Below, piece after piece: positions 1 through 7,361 of a stretch of 8,173 nucleotides of DNA. The notes under the pieces were generated by a model that searched no databases, had not been told where the DNA came from, and saw only the letters and a program-made list of their open reading frames with translations. Location: the NCBI GenBank assembly GCA_021129875.1, contig JAJOKK010000153.1, positions 1-8,173 of the forward strand, read 5' to 3'. Positions within the stretch are counted from its first letter, which is position 1; each line of letters begins with the position of its first letter. A program made the translations under genes and the position numbers. This DNA is from Candidatus Bipolaricaulota bacterium (GTDB lineage: Bacteria; Bipolaricaulota; Bipolaricaulia; UBA7950; UBA9294).

Positions 1-69
1 CTCACGACGAGCAGGATCGAAAACTTCCACCTACCCACTCAAAACGCCGAAGAGCATTAATGATCTCGT

Positions 70-105
70 TTCACTCTCTGCGTGCTCCGCGTTCTCGGCG
101 GTGAA
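70..105. repeat. Three 9-base tandem units within a TTCAC/GTGAA inverted repeat
   Basis: The stretch opens with TTCAC (70-74) and closes with GTGAA (101-105), a perfect 5-base inverted repeat. Between them lie three consecutive 9-base units of the form CTCnGCGnn: CTCTGCGTG (76-84), CTCCGCGTT (85-93) and CTCGGCGGT (94-102). It sits about 65 bases beyond the stop of the PKD gene. The TCGGCG at 95-100 can pair with CGCCGA at 45-50, which on the minus strand is followed by four Ts (44-41). The region could therefore be a weak long-loop terminator for the PKD transcript. I recall similar wording between genes of unrelated bacteria, but cannot verify that here. The repeat is directly visible; its role is unknown. 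Confidence 0.55.
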
Positions 106-170
106 AGCTTCTGTTTTACAAGGAGAAGAGGTTTACACAACAGTTTCAAATACCGATTACAATCTCCCCG

Positions 171-2657
171 TCATTCGCTGACCGTTATTACTTTCGCTAC
201 GGCGGTGATCGCGCCGTCATCATCGATCACGGTGAGGGTGACCGTGTACGTCCCGGCAGCGGTGTAAACGCGGGTAGGACTGTGAACGTCTCCCACGCCG
301 CACCCGCCCGGCGTCCCCGGACAGAACGTTCCGTCGCCGAAATTCCAGGCCCAATGGACGATCTTCCCTGCCAGGCTCGGATCGTAGGACAGGTCGGTGA
401 AGCGCACTATTTCGCCGACCCGCGGCGAGGCGATGGAGATACTGAACAAGGCGACCGGCGGGGCGTTCGTCACGGTTATCGTCCGGGTACAGGAGATAGA
501 CTCTTTTCCATCATCGTCGCGTACGACCAGGCTGATCGTGTACTCCCCGTCATTTGGGAAAAAGTGAGTCGGGGTCTGCTCGGTCGAGGTCGTGCCGTCC
601 CCAAAGCACCAGCGCCAACCGACGACCCGCCCATCTCGGTCGCTCACAACCGCGGAGAACTCGACTCTTTCCGCATCGGTCGGAGTTAAGGGAGTCCAAC
701 AGATCGACTCGCATCTGGGCGCTCGATTATCCACCAAAAGGGTGATCGTATTCGAAAGAGCAGTCGCTCCGTCGTCATCGGTCACCCTCAACCGGACCTT
801 GTACGTACCGTCGTCGGCATAACTGTGTCTGAACATCGGGGTGGTGGTAGTCTTCTCGTACGTCCCATCCGCGCCGAGGTCCCATTCATAGAGGACGATC
901 ACTCCACGCGGGCTGCGATCGTACGATCTCGAACCGTCGAATACGAACGTATCATCGGTGTATCTTCTCGCAATCTCGACATCAAGGTGGGCTACCGGTG
1001 GGAGGTTCTTTACCGTAATCTCCGCCCACAGTTTAGCCTGCGCCCCATTATCGTCGGTCACGGTGAGGGTGACGGTCTGCACCCCATCGTCCTGGTAGGC
1101 GTGCGAGACAATCTGTCCTTCACCGGTCGCGCCGTCACCAAAATCCCAATGCCACGCGATGATATTGCCATCGGGGTCGTGCGAGAGGTCGGTGAACAAT
1201 ACTGTTTCGAGCTCATCCGGGAAGAAGTTGGAGACCTGAAACGCAGGGACAGGGTCTTTGTTGACGTAAATCGTATCGGAGTACGGGAGCGAGAGAATCC
1301 CATGCTCATCGACGACCGCGAGCGTGACCACGTGCTCGCCTCCTATCGGGAACACATGAACAGCCGTCGGATCATCGGTGGAGAGGTCAATAGTCCCGTC
1401 GCTGTCGAAGTCCCAGTCGTAACGGACTACGTAACCGTCCAGGTCGAACGACCCGCCCGCGTCGAAGAGGACCTCCCCTCCTGTATTCGGAACCTCAGGG
1501 ACGAACTCAAAGAGAGCGATCGGAACCCGCGAATGGATAAAGATCGTCCTCGCCCGGCAGACCCTCTCACCATGATCATCGGTAACACAGAGGGTGATCG
1601 TATAGTAACCTCCACGGGCGTACGTATGGGACGCGGTCTGTCCCTCCCCGAGCGAGCCATCCCCGAATTTCCATTCCCAACCGACCACCTCGCCGTCCGG
1701 GTCGTAGGACTCATCGAAGAACAGGATCTCATCCAGGCTCCGCAGGATCCGGCTAGATGAGGCCGCTCTCAGACTGAAGTCAGGCCGGGGAGGCTCGTTG
1801 ATGGCAATATGTATCTCTTTCGCTCTCTTTGCCCAGCCCCCTCTGTCGTCCTCGACGACCAAGGCCACTGTGTATATCCCAGCTTCGATGAACGCATGGC
1901 TCGTTATCTGTCCCTCTCCGAGCAGTCCATCGCCAAAATCCCACCGATAGGCAACGATCTTCCCCCATCGGTCGTACGAGCTGCTCGCATCGAAGGATAC
2001 CGTCTCTCCGGGACTGGCGCGGAGAGGATCGAAGGAGAAGACGGCACGAGGGGGGAAGTTGAAGGCTGCGTTCTTCGCCCGTGGGGTGCCGTAGTCGATC
2101 GAGGTCGCCCAGTTCGCCGGATCGTCGGCCCCGGTGGGGTCGATACGTTCCATCGTGCGCGGAGCGTCGCCGCCGGCCCCGGCCGGCCAAGGACCCCCCT
2201 CTTGGTTCGCAGTATCGACGATATTCCCTGCAGGATCGATCAGATACAGGGTCTCGCCGCCGTCGCGCAGCGCACCGGTGTAGATAAGATCAGCAACAAT
2301 ATCTAGGACCGTGTCATCATCGTCCCGTTCGAGGAGGTAGACCCCCCCGGACAGTACAGGGTATCTCTGCACAGGATCGATCAGACCCCGAAGGAAGATC
2401 TCCGGGCTCCGATCCGACGAGACCAGGCGCCACCCATCAAGGTCGACCGCCCTGTCGGTCAGGTTAAGAAGCTCAATCCATTCGCCGCTGGTTGCGCCGC
2501 GGCCGCCCCCCCATGCGACCTCGTTGATCGCTACTTGCCGCTCCTGGGGAACGCTGGTGGACGCAAGGAATACCTGCGCACCGATCAGTCCAGTGAACGC
2601 GAGGAGTAGGAATACCCCCACGCCGATCGACAGTCCAACCTTCAACCTTCTATTCAT
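171..2657 (-). CDS. Exported lamin-tail (LTD) and 7x PKD domain surface protein
   Basis: An 828-residue protein probably anchored at, or secreted across, the cytoplasmic membrane. Residues 7-29 are a hydrophobic segment after a basic MNRR start, either a signal peptide or an anchor; no lipobox cysteine is present. Residues about 41-160 match a lamin-tail domain (INEVAWGG near 45, EWIELLN near 59, LDGW near 73). Seven PKD (Ig-like beta-sandwich) domains follow at about 202-288, 289-376, 378-466, 468-551, 552-644, 645-731 and 732-828. Each has the W-x-F-G-D-G type motif; it is altered to WDFDSDG in domain 3 and WDLGADG in domain 5. No enzyme domain or C-terminal sorting signal is seen. PKD and LTD modules usually serve adhesion or extracellular scaffolding, so a surface role is inferred. 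The ATG at 2657 has GGAGG five bases upstream. A 134-base gap separates it from the ABC operon, and it probably has its own promoter. Partner and substrate are unknown. Confidence 0.93.
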   Translation of the reverse strand: MNRRLKVGLSIGVGVFLLLAFTGLIGAQVFLASTSVPQERQVAINEVAWGGGRGATSGEWIELLNLTDRAVDLDGWRLVSSDRSPEIFLRGLIDPVQRYPVLSGGVYLLERDDDDTVLDIVADLIYTGALRDGGETLYLIDPAGNIVDTANQEGGPWPAGAGGDAPRTMERIDPTGADDPANWATSIDYGTPRAKNAAFNFPPRAVFSFDPLRASPGETVSFDASSSYDRWGKIVAYRWDFGDGLLGEGQITSHAFIEAGIYTVALVVEDDRGGWAKRAKEIHIAINEPPRPDFSLRAASSSRILRSLDEILFFDESYDPDGEVVGWEWKFGDGSLGEGQTASHTYARGGYYTITLCVTDDHGERVCRARTIFIHSRVPIALFEFVPEVPNTGGEVLFDAGGSFDLDGYVVRYDWDFDSDGTIDLSTDDPTAVHVFPIGGEHVVTLAVVDEHGILSLPYSDTIYVNKDPVPAFQVSNFFPDELETVLFTDLSHDPDGNIIAWHWDFGDGATGEGQIVSHAYQDDGVQTVTLTVTDDNGAQAKLWAEITVKNLPPVAHLDVEIARRYTDDTFVFDGSRSYDRSPRGVIVLYEWDLGADGTYEKTTTTPMFRHSYADDGTYKVRLRVTDDDGATALSNTITLLVDNRAPRCESICWTPLTPTDAERVEFSAVVSDRDGRVVGWRWCFGDGTTSTEQTPTHFFPNDGEYTISLVVRDDDGKESISCTRTITVTNAPPVALFSISIASPRVGEIVRFTDLSYDPSLAGKIVHWAWNFGDGTFCPGTPGGCGVGDVHSPTRVYTAAGTYTVTLTVIDDDGAITAVAKVITVSE

Positions 2658-2714
2658 ATCTCCCTCCCGGTATAAAGAGCAATCCGATCACGGGCAAAAC
2701 GCTCCTGTCAACAG

Positions 2715-2743
2715 ATGATAGCACGGCCGCTCTCGCAGACCAA
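2715..2743 (-). promoter_or_regulatory. Candidate sigma70-type promoter for the PKD gene
   Basis: On the minus strand, TTGGTC (2743-2738) is followed after 17 bases by TATCAT (2720-2715). An extended -10 TGC lies immediately before the -10 box. The predicted transcription start is near 2708, giving a leader of about 50 bases. The CGTGCTAT-S-AT core is shared with the much stronger promoter of the TetR gene, which supports the call. The -35 box matches the consensus only 3 of 6, so an independent promoter is likely but not certain. Confidence 0.45.
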
Positions 2744-2755
2744 GGAGCGCCTTCT

Positions 2756-2791
2756 CCCGTAGAGGGGGGCGATAGGGGTTATCGTTACGGG
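2756..2791 (-). terminator. Nested stem-loop directly after the ATPase stop codon
   Basis: Starting at the first base after the ATPase stop, CCCGTA (2791-2786) pairs perfectly with TACGGG (2761-2756). Inside it, CGATA (2784-2780) pairs with TATCG (2774-2770) around a 5-base loop. There is no T-run after the stem on the minus strand, so this is not a standard intrinsic terminator. It may instead protect the 3' end of the operon mRNA or act as a partial or Rho-assisted stop. Its position, exactly between the operon end and the PKD promoter candidate, is the main argument for a function. Confidence 0.35.
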
Positions 2792-3484
2792 TCAGCGATG
2801 TTCATCTGTGGTGACGCGGCCGTCGACCAGGGTGAGGAGACGGTCGACCCGGTCGAGGAGGCGGGAGTCGTGGGTGGCAAAGAGGAAGGTCGCCCCGTGC
2901 TCTTCGTTCAATCGGCGCATCATCTCGATCAGCGCCAGACTCGTCTTGGAGTCGAGGTTGGCGGTCGGCTCATCAGCAAGGACGATCGACGGCTCGGCGA
3001 CCACGGCGCGGGCGACAGCAGCCCGTTGCTGCTCGCCGCCGGAGACACGGTTGGGAAATTGATCGGCGTACTGCTCAATCCCCAGTTCGGCGAGGATCGC
3101 CCGTGCCCGTTTGATCCGCTCGTTGCGGGCGATCCCCTGCAGCTCCATTGTAAATGCCGTGTTCTCAAGGACGGTGAGCACAGGGATCAGGTTGTACGCC
3201 TGAAAGACGAACCCCACCTTGTGTAGCCGCAGCCGTGCAAGCTCATCGCGCGACATCCCGGCAAGCGCAACCCCGTCCAGATGCACCTCCCCTGCAGTCG
3301 GCCGGTCGAGCCCGCCCAACAGGTGCAGCAGGGTCGACTTCCCGGATCCCGATGGACCGGCAATGGCCGTGAATTCACCGGCATGCAGTTCGAGATCGAC
3401 CCCGTCCAACGCGATGGTCGACGCCCCTTTCGTCTCGTAGACCTTCTTTAGGTCAATCGTATTAAGCAACAGCTGCTCAGGCAT
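2792..3484 (-). CDS. ABC transporter ATP-binding protein, LolD/MacB type
   Basis: A 230-residue cytoplasmic ATPase, the usual length for LolD/FtsE/MacB-type subunits, which powers the two FtsX-like permeases encoded just upstream. Visible motifs in order: Walker A GPSGSGKS (43-50), Q-loop Gln95 in FVFQAYNLIPVLTVLEN, signature VSGGEQQR (147-154), Walker B IVLADEP (167-173) with catalytic Glu172, and H-loop His205 in ATHD. The PVLTVLEN and GEQQRAAVARA wording is typical of the LolD branch. The ATG at 3484 is chosen because GGAGG lies nine bases upstream and all conserved sequence follows it; an upstream TTG at 3508 is less likely. The ATG overlaps the stop of the preceding permease by eight bases (ATGCCTGA), implying translational coupling. 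The cargo cannot be read from the ATPase. Family call is secure; lipoprotein transport is inferred from the context. Confidence 0.96.
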   Translation of the reverse strand: MPEQLLLNTIDLKKVYETKGASTIALDGVDLELHAGEFTAIAGPSGSGKSTLLHLLGGLDRPTAGEVHLDGVALAGMSRDELARLRLHKVGFVFQAYNLIPVLTVLENTAFTMELQGIARNERIKRARAILAELGIEQYADQFPNRVSGGEQQRAAVARAVVAEPSIVLADEPTANLDSKTSLALIEMMRRLNEEHGATFLFATHDSRLLDRVDRLLTLVDGRVTTDEHR

Positions 3485-4709
3485 GACGCATCGCCTCCAC
3501 TGGTTCAAGTTTTGCCGCTTTGAATGCCGGGTACCAGGCAGAAAGTACCGCCACCACGATCATCGCCAATGCAGAGAGGACGATCTCCACTCCGGTTATC
3601 CGCAGTCGCAGGACAGTCTCCATCCCCATCATCGCCATCATCTCCGTATACAGCCCGGGCAAAGGGATCCCGCCGAGCCGCTCGATCAGCCCAACAAGGC
3701 CCGCCCCGGAGAGCGCTCCAACGACCGCCCCGACTGAGGCGATGATCGTCGCCTCGGAAAGGACCATCGACATCACCCGTGCGCGCGTGGCGCCGAGAGC
3801 GGCGATCACTCCCAGCTCTCGTGTCCGCTCGAGGATCGAAAGGTAGAGGATGTTCAGCACGACGAACCCGCCGAGCAGAAAGAAGATGACCATAATACCG
3901 TACGTAAGCGGGCGCAGGATCCGCATGAATCCGGCGAACTCGGGAGCGAGTTCTGCCCAACCGATCACCTCGTAGCCGTCCGGTATTCGCTCGGCAAGCC
4001 GGGCGACGACCTGGTCGATCTTCCACGCGTCCCACGGGCCGTCGACCCCGCCCACCTGAGCCACGATCGAGGTGATCGCCCCGGGCGCGCGTACGAGCCG
4101 CTGGGCCACGGCAAGGTCGACTTGGACGATCACGCGGCCAAGCTCCGGATCGAGAGGATTGAAGATCCCAACGATCGCCGGCCGGGCGACGCCCATCCCC
4201 ACATCAGGATGTGCTCCCAACAGGATCAGCCCATCTCCCTCGGCCAAGCCGAGCATCTTGAGAAGCTGCACACCGACGACAACCCCGTCATCGCCAGCTT
4301 CGAGGTAACGACCCTGTTCGATCATCCGATAGATCGGGCTGATCCGTTTGACTCGATCCGGATCGACCCCCTGCACCAGGATACCCACCGATCGATCGGG
4401 CGAAGCAGCCAGTGCAGGCAGCTCGAGACGCACCATATACCACTCGACCCCTTCCGTCGCCCCAACGAGGTCAACGAGCGCCGCCGAATCACGGATCAGT
4501 GGCAGCGCCCCTCCTTTCGGCCGCTCGCTTTCGCGACGTACCTGCAAATGTCCGGTCTCGAAGCGGATCGTGTTCAAGAACATATCGCGCTCCATCCCGC
4601 CGACCATCGCCAGCACCAGCACCAGCAGAAAGACCGGCACAATCACCGCAGCCAGAGCCAGGATGCTCCGCCTGCGGTTGCGCAATAGATGCCTGATCGC
4701 CGCCTTCAT
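3477..4709 (-). CDS. FtsX-like (LolC/E/MacB-type) ABC permease 2
   Basis: A 410-residue inner-membrane permease with the four-helix type VII ABC layout: TM1 at about 15-37, a large periplasmic domain at about 40-265, then TM2 (about 268-292), TM3 (about 319-342) and TM4 (about 373-392). The family's coupling motif ERTRELGVIAALGATR (294-309) follows TM2, and PAFKAAKLEPVEAMR (394-408) ends the protein; both face the ATPase. The length fits LolC/LolE rather than the fused MacB. The start at 4709 is favoured over an in-frame ATG at 4814: GGAAGGGG lies nine bases upstream, the basic MKAAIRHLLRNRRR segment precedes TM1 as usual, and the longer form would run 99 bases into the LolA-like gene. Only four bases separate it from that gene's stop. 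Its N-terminal region differs from permease 1, so the pair would form a heterodimer. Substrate unknown. Confidence 0.94.
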   Translation of the reverse strand: MKAAIRHLLRNRRRSILALAAVIVPVFLLVLVLAMVGGMERDMFLNTIRFETGHLQVRRESERPKGGALPLIRDSAALVDLVGATEGVEWYMVRLELPALAASPDRSVGILVQGVDPDRVKRISPIYRMIEQGRYLEAGDDGVVVGVQLLKMLGLAEGDGLILLGAHPDVGMGVARPAIVGIFNPLDPELGRVIVQVDLAVAQRLVRAPGAITSIVAQVGGVDGPWDAWKIDQVVARLAERIPDGYEVIGWAELAPEFAGFMRILRPLTYGIMVIFFLLGGFVVLNILYLSILERTRELGVIAALGATRARVMSMVLSEATIIASVGAVVGALSGAGLVGLIERLGGIPLPGLYTEMMAMMGMETVLRLRITGVEIVLSALAMIVVAVLSAWYPAFKAAKLEPVEAMRHA

Positions 4710-4713
4710 CTCC

Positions 4714-5451
4714 TCAGTCCCCTTCCAGGTGTTCGATTGTGAAGATCGCCGGGTCAATCTCCAGATCGGGCACCAGTGACTTGATCGTCTGGACCGTACG
4801 ATCGCCATCCGCATCCTCGATCGTCACCACAAACGGGATCAGCAGGTCACCGATCGCAGTGATCTCGGAGAAGAGGGCGGTCCGAATTAGCCCCTCCCGC
4901 TGATCATAGTATTCAATCCTTTGGACCGCGTAATCCGCGCGCAGGGTCACCACCAACCGGCCGTAGACAAGCGGCTCGCCCGGGAGCGGATAGAGGTGCA
5001 GCACGTATCCGGTATCCGGCTGATCAGGGGCGAACTCTATCCGGTAACGATCGGCGAGCGCACCGCGGAAGAGATCGTCGAGGGCCATCCCCGACCCAAG
5101 AAGCCCCTCGTGGAGGAGGATCGCCGGCAACGGAATCGCCTCGCCGATCAGCGGCGAGTAGTACCACAGTTCATCGCCCAATAGCAGGTATCCTGTCCCT
5201 GCTTCCTCCTCCGGGGCGAGGATACGCATCAGCGCTGTGTCGACGCCGACCATCCAGACTTCCATCGATACGGTCTGAACCTCTTCTGCGGTCGTAATCT
5301 CCCAGCCGACTACGGCGTGAAAAGACTCGACCGTCCAGATCGCCCGCGCCCGCTCCATAATCGTAAGAGGTGAGACCTCATCCGCAGCCACGCTCCATCC
5401 CGACAGGATGAAGAGGGCAATGAGAAGACCGGCAAAGATTGATCGCTTCAT
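4714..5451 (-). CDS. LolA-like outer-membrane lipoprotein-sorting protein, periplasmic
   Basis: A 245-residue exported protein of the LolA-like superfamily (COG2834 type), half-barrel proteins that bind acyl chains of lipoproteins or other lipids in the periplasm. Residues 1-23 form a signal peptide (MKR, hydrophobic core, VAA) with likely cleavage before DEVS. No lipobox is seen, so a soluble periplasmic protein is expected. Family wording includes EEEAGTGYLLLGDELWYYSP (81-100), LGSGMALDDLF (118-128), IEYYDQREGLIRT (179-191) and a closing IDPAIFTIEHL. The ATG at 5451 is chosen because AGGAGG lies six bases upstream; the in-frame ATG at 5469 lies 5' of that site. It sits 64 bases after permease 1 and 4 bases before permease 2, placing it inside the transporter operon as the likely cargo-binding partner. 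It is longer than E. coli LolA (about 180 mature residues). No LolB is recognisable here. Confidence 0.88.
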   Translation of the reverse strand: MKRSIFAGLLIALFILSGWSVAADEVSPLTIMERARAIWTVESFHAVVGWEITTAEEVQTVSMEVWMVGVDTALMRILAPEEEAGTGYLLLGDELWYYSPLIGEAIPLPAILLHEGLLGSGMALDDLFRGALADRYRIEFAPDQPDTGYVLHLYPLPGEPLVYGRLVVTLRADYAVQRIEYYDQREGLIRTALFSEITAIGDLLIPFVVTIEDADGDRTVQTIKSLVPDLEIDPAIFTIEHLEGD

Positions 5452-5457
5452 AACACA

Positions 5458-5463
5458 CCTCCT
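5458..5463 (-). promoter_or_regulatory. Ribosome binding site that fixes the LolA-like start
   Basis: A perfect AGGAGG on the minus strand, six bases before the ATG at 5451. The alternative ATG at 5469 lies upstream of this site and has no comparable site of its own, so the shorter protein is the right reading. Confidence 0.8.
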
Positions 5464-5515
5464 GTTCATACTTGCTTTCCGTCAAGACCGAGCCTTCTGC
5501 CCGACGTTCTCAGGC

Positions 5516-6736
5516 TCATGCCAGGTCCCTGATCGCCTCCACCGGCTGCAAGCGGGCCGCCCGCCTGGCCGGATGTAGCGCGGCGATCGCACCGATGATG
5601 ACGACCACCGAGAGGCTGAACAGCCAATACCAGCCGGAGATGGACGCATAGATCCTCTCCGGCATCCCCAACCCCTCCACCGCCGCTGCCATATCCCCGA
5701 TCGGGATCCCGACACGGGCCAGATAGACGACCGGGAGATAGGCGATCGTCGCCCCAATTGCAAAGCCGATCGCTGAGGCGAGGACCGATTCCGTGACCAC
5801 CATCCGCGACAGTCGGCGCGGGGTCATCCCCATTGCCAGCATCACCCCGAACTCCTGCGTCCGCTCGAAGATGGAGAAGAGGGCGGTACTCGCTACCCCG
5901 AACCCGGCCAGAATGGAGAGAAGGAACGTGAGGATCGACATCTCGACGGCAACAACGCCGATCAGATCGGCGATAAGCGGATTCGCCTCCATAAAGGTGA
6001 GGACCTCAAAATCGGCCCCAAGCCGCTCGGTGAGGAGGGCATCCGTTCGTACAGGATCGCGCCCATGCGCAAGGCCGATCGCCACTGTAGTCGCCCCGCC
6101 GACCCCGGCAAGGGTGCGAGCGTCGTCAAGATCGATCAGCACGGTCCGCCTGTCGAGCCGTGCCATCCCGGTTGCATATAACCCAACGACGGAGAACGGA
6201 ATCGACTGTACGCCCCCCTCTCCCTGGGCGACGATGACGACGCGCTCGCCGACGCGGATGTCGAGTGTTTGGGCCAACTCAAGACCGAGGACGAGCTCCC
6301 CGCGACCGACCAGGTATCGCCCCTCGACCATCCGCTGATGCAGGTCAGTGACCCGTTGTTCCTCGACCGGATCAACACCGCGCACCTCCACACCTCTCGC
6401 CCCGTGAGCACTGCGCAGAAGCCCGGAGACAAAGAGACGCGGTGTAGCAGTGACACCAGGGAGATCAACGACCGCATCGAAGACCGCGGGTAGACCCTCA
6501 TCGCTCATTCCACGTACCGGGGTTGGGTCATCCCGGTAGCCGGCGGCGAAGACGCGGATCGCGCCCTGATCGAGCCGTATCTGGACATCGGTCATCGATA
6601 GGATCCAGCCATCGCTGATCGCCCACATCAGGATCACTGACAGACCGGCAAAAGCGACGATGAAGATCATCAGCGCAGTCCGCTTCGGGTGGCTCCACAG
6701 TCCGCGCCAAGCCATCTGTAGGTTCGTTCTATTCAT
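5516..6736 (-). CDS. FtsX-like (LolC/E/MacB-type) ABC permease 1
   Basis: A 406-residue inner-membrane permease with the same layout as permease 2: TM1 at about 20-40, a periplasmic domain at about 45-260, TM2 (about 265-290), TM3 (about 313-338) and TM4 (about 367-388). The coupling motif is ERTQEFGVMLAMG (291-303) and the C-terminal motif is HPARRAARLQPVEAIR (388-403). The ATG at 6736 overlaps the stop of the TetR gene in an ATGA arrangement, and AAGGAG lies nine bases upstream, so translation is probably coupled to the regulator. The two permeases share the family motifs but their periplasmic domains look clearly different. That fits a LolC/LolE-like heterodimer using the one ATPase further down the operon. 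The gene is followed by 64 bases before the LolA-like start. Function as a permease is secure; cargo is not known. Confidence 0.94.
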   Translation of the reverse strand: MNRTNLQMAWRGLWSHPKRTALMIFIVAFAGLSVILMWAISDGWILSMTDVQIRLDQGAIRVFAAGYRDDPTPVRGMSDEGLPAVFDAVVDLPGVTATPRLFVSGLLRSAHGARGVEVRGVDPVEEQRVTDLHQRMVEGRYLVGRGELVLGLELAQTLDIRVGERVVIVAQGEGGVQSIPFSVVGLYATGMARLDRRTVLIDLDDARTLAGVGGATTVAIGLAHGRDPVRTDALLTERLGADFEVLTFMEANPLIADLIGVVAVEMSILTFLLSILAGFGVASTALFSIFERTQEFGVMLAMGMTPRRLSRMVVTESVLASAIGFAIGATIAYLPVVYLARVGIPIGDMAAAVEGLGMPERIYASISGWYWLFSLSVVVIIGAIAALHPARRAARLQPVEAIRDLA

Positions 6737-7356
6737 CGGTGGTTTCTCCTTGCCGGACAGGTCAGTCCGTCGGCAATAACACGAGTAACCGTGTCGAGTA
6801 GCGCCGGATATTTCGCCGGATCAATTCCCTGTTTGTACAGCGGAAGAACCGTGATCAGCTCCAGCACCTGTACCAGGACCTGCGGATCATCCTCGACCAT
6901 CTTCCCGGCGGATTGCGCCTCGCGGAAGACACGATAGAGCGGTTCGAGAAGCGGCCCTGACTGTTCTTGCAAATCCTTGAAGTTCTGTTTTGCCATGAGC
7001 TGCGCAACGGTCTGTGGTTCCACTAGCAGAGTGCGAGCAAGCTCATCTGTTTCGATCAGATCGACCAGCGCCTTGAGATAGCGCACGATCGCCTCGCGGA
7101 TATCATCGGTCGCCTCGAACGACACAGCCATCAGCCGGTCGATCATTGCCGGAAACCGGCGCATCAACAGCTCCGCGTACAGCGCCTCCTTCGAGTCGTA
7201 GAACCGATAGAAGCTACTCTTGGCGATCCCGAGCGGTTCAGTCAGGTCGCCGATGTTCGTCTTCTTCAGCCCGTAACGGGCAAAGAGTTCGCCCCCGACC
7301 TCCAACAGGCGGTCGTGGATCTGCTCTTGCTCTTGCTCGGTGAACGCTCGTGGCAT
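6733..7356 (-). CDS. TetR/AcrR-family transcriptional repressor
   Basis: A 207-residue regulator, typical for the TetR family. The N-terminal DNA-binding domain spans about residues 8-63: a helix LLEVGGELFARYG (18-29) leads into the helix-turn-helix KKTNIGDLTEPLGIAKSSFY (31-50), followed by RFYDSKEALYAELL. The remaining residues form the helical ligand and dimer domain, which gives no clue to the ligand. The start at 7356 is chosen because GGAGG lies five bases upstream and the predicted transcript begins near 7396, downstream of the alternative starts at 7431 (TTG) and 7407. An ATG at 7368 is possible but weaker. The gene leads the operon and its stop overlaps the start of permease 1 (ATGA). 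A palindrome over its own -10 box suggests autorepression, with control of the whole transporter operon. Family call is secure; target and ligand are inferred. Confidence 0.93.
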   Translation of the reverse strand: MPRAFTEQEQEQIHDRLLEVGGELFARYGLKKTNIGDLTEPLGIAKSSFYRFYDSKEALYAELLMRRFPAMIDRLMAVSFEATDDIREAIVRYLKALVDLIETDELARTLLVEPQTVAQLMAKQNFKDLQEQSGPLLEPLYRVFREAQSAGKMVEDDPQVLVQVLELITVLPLYKQGIDPAKYPALLDTVTRVIADGLTCPARRNHR

Positions 7357-7361
7357 CGCCA

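Noticed and set aside
825..1760. A 311-codon open frame on the plus strand inside the PKD gene
   Set aside because: It is antisense to a gene with clear PKD domains, has no recognisable domain or ribosome binding site, and its arginine-, valine- and glutamate-rich content reflects the opposite strand's Asp/Gly-rich codons.
1809..2306. A 165-codon plus-strand frame opposite the lamin-tail and first PKD domain
   Set aside because: It is an antisense shadow of a well supported gene with no domain of its own.
4122..4688. A 188-codon plus-strand frame opposite permease 2
   Set aside because: Composition is rich in His, Asp and Arg with no domain; it is the complement of the permease coding sequence.
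4710..4814. Longer permease 2 starting at 4814
   Set aside because: It would add 35 residues with no family resemblance and overlap the LolA-like gene by about 100 bases, while the ATG at 4709 has a good upstream site.
5793..6338. A 181-codon plus-strand frame opposite permease 1
   Set aside because: Low-complexity Ser/Arg/Thr/Pro text typical of antisense frames in GC-rich genes.
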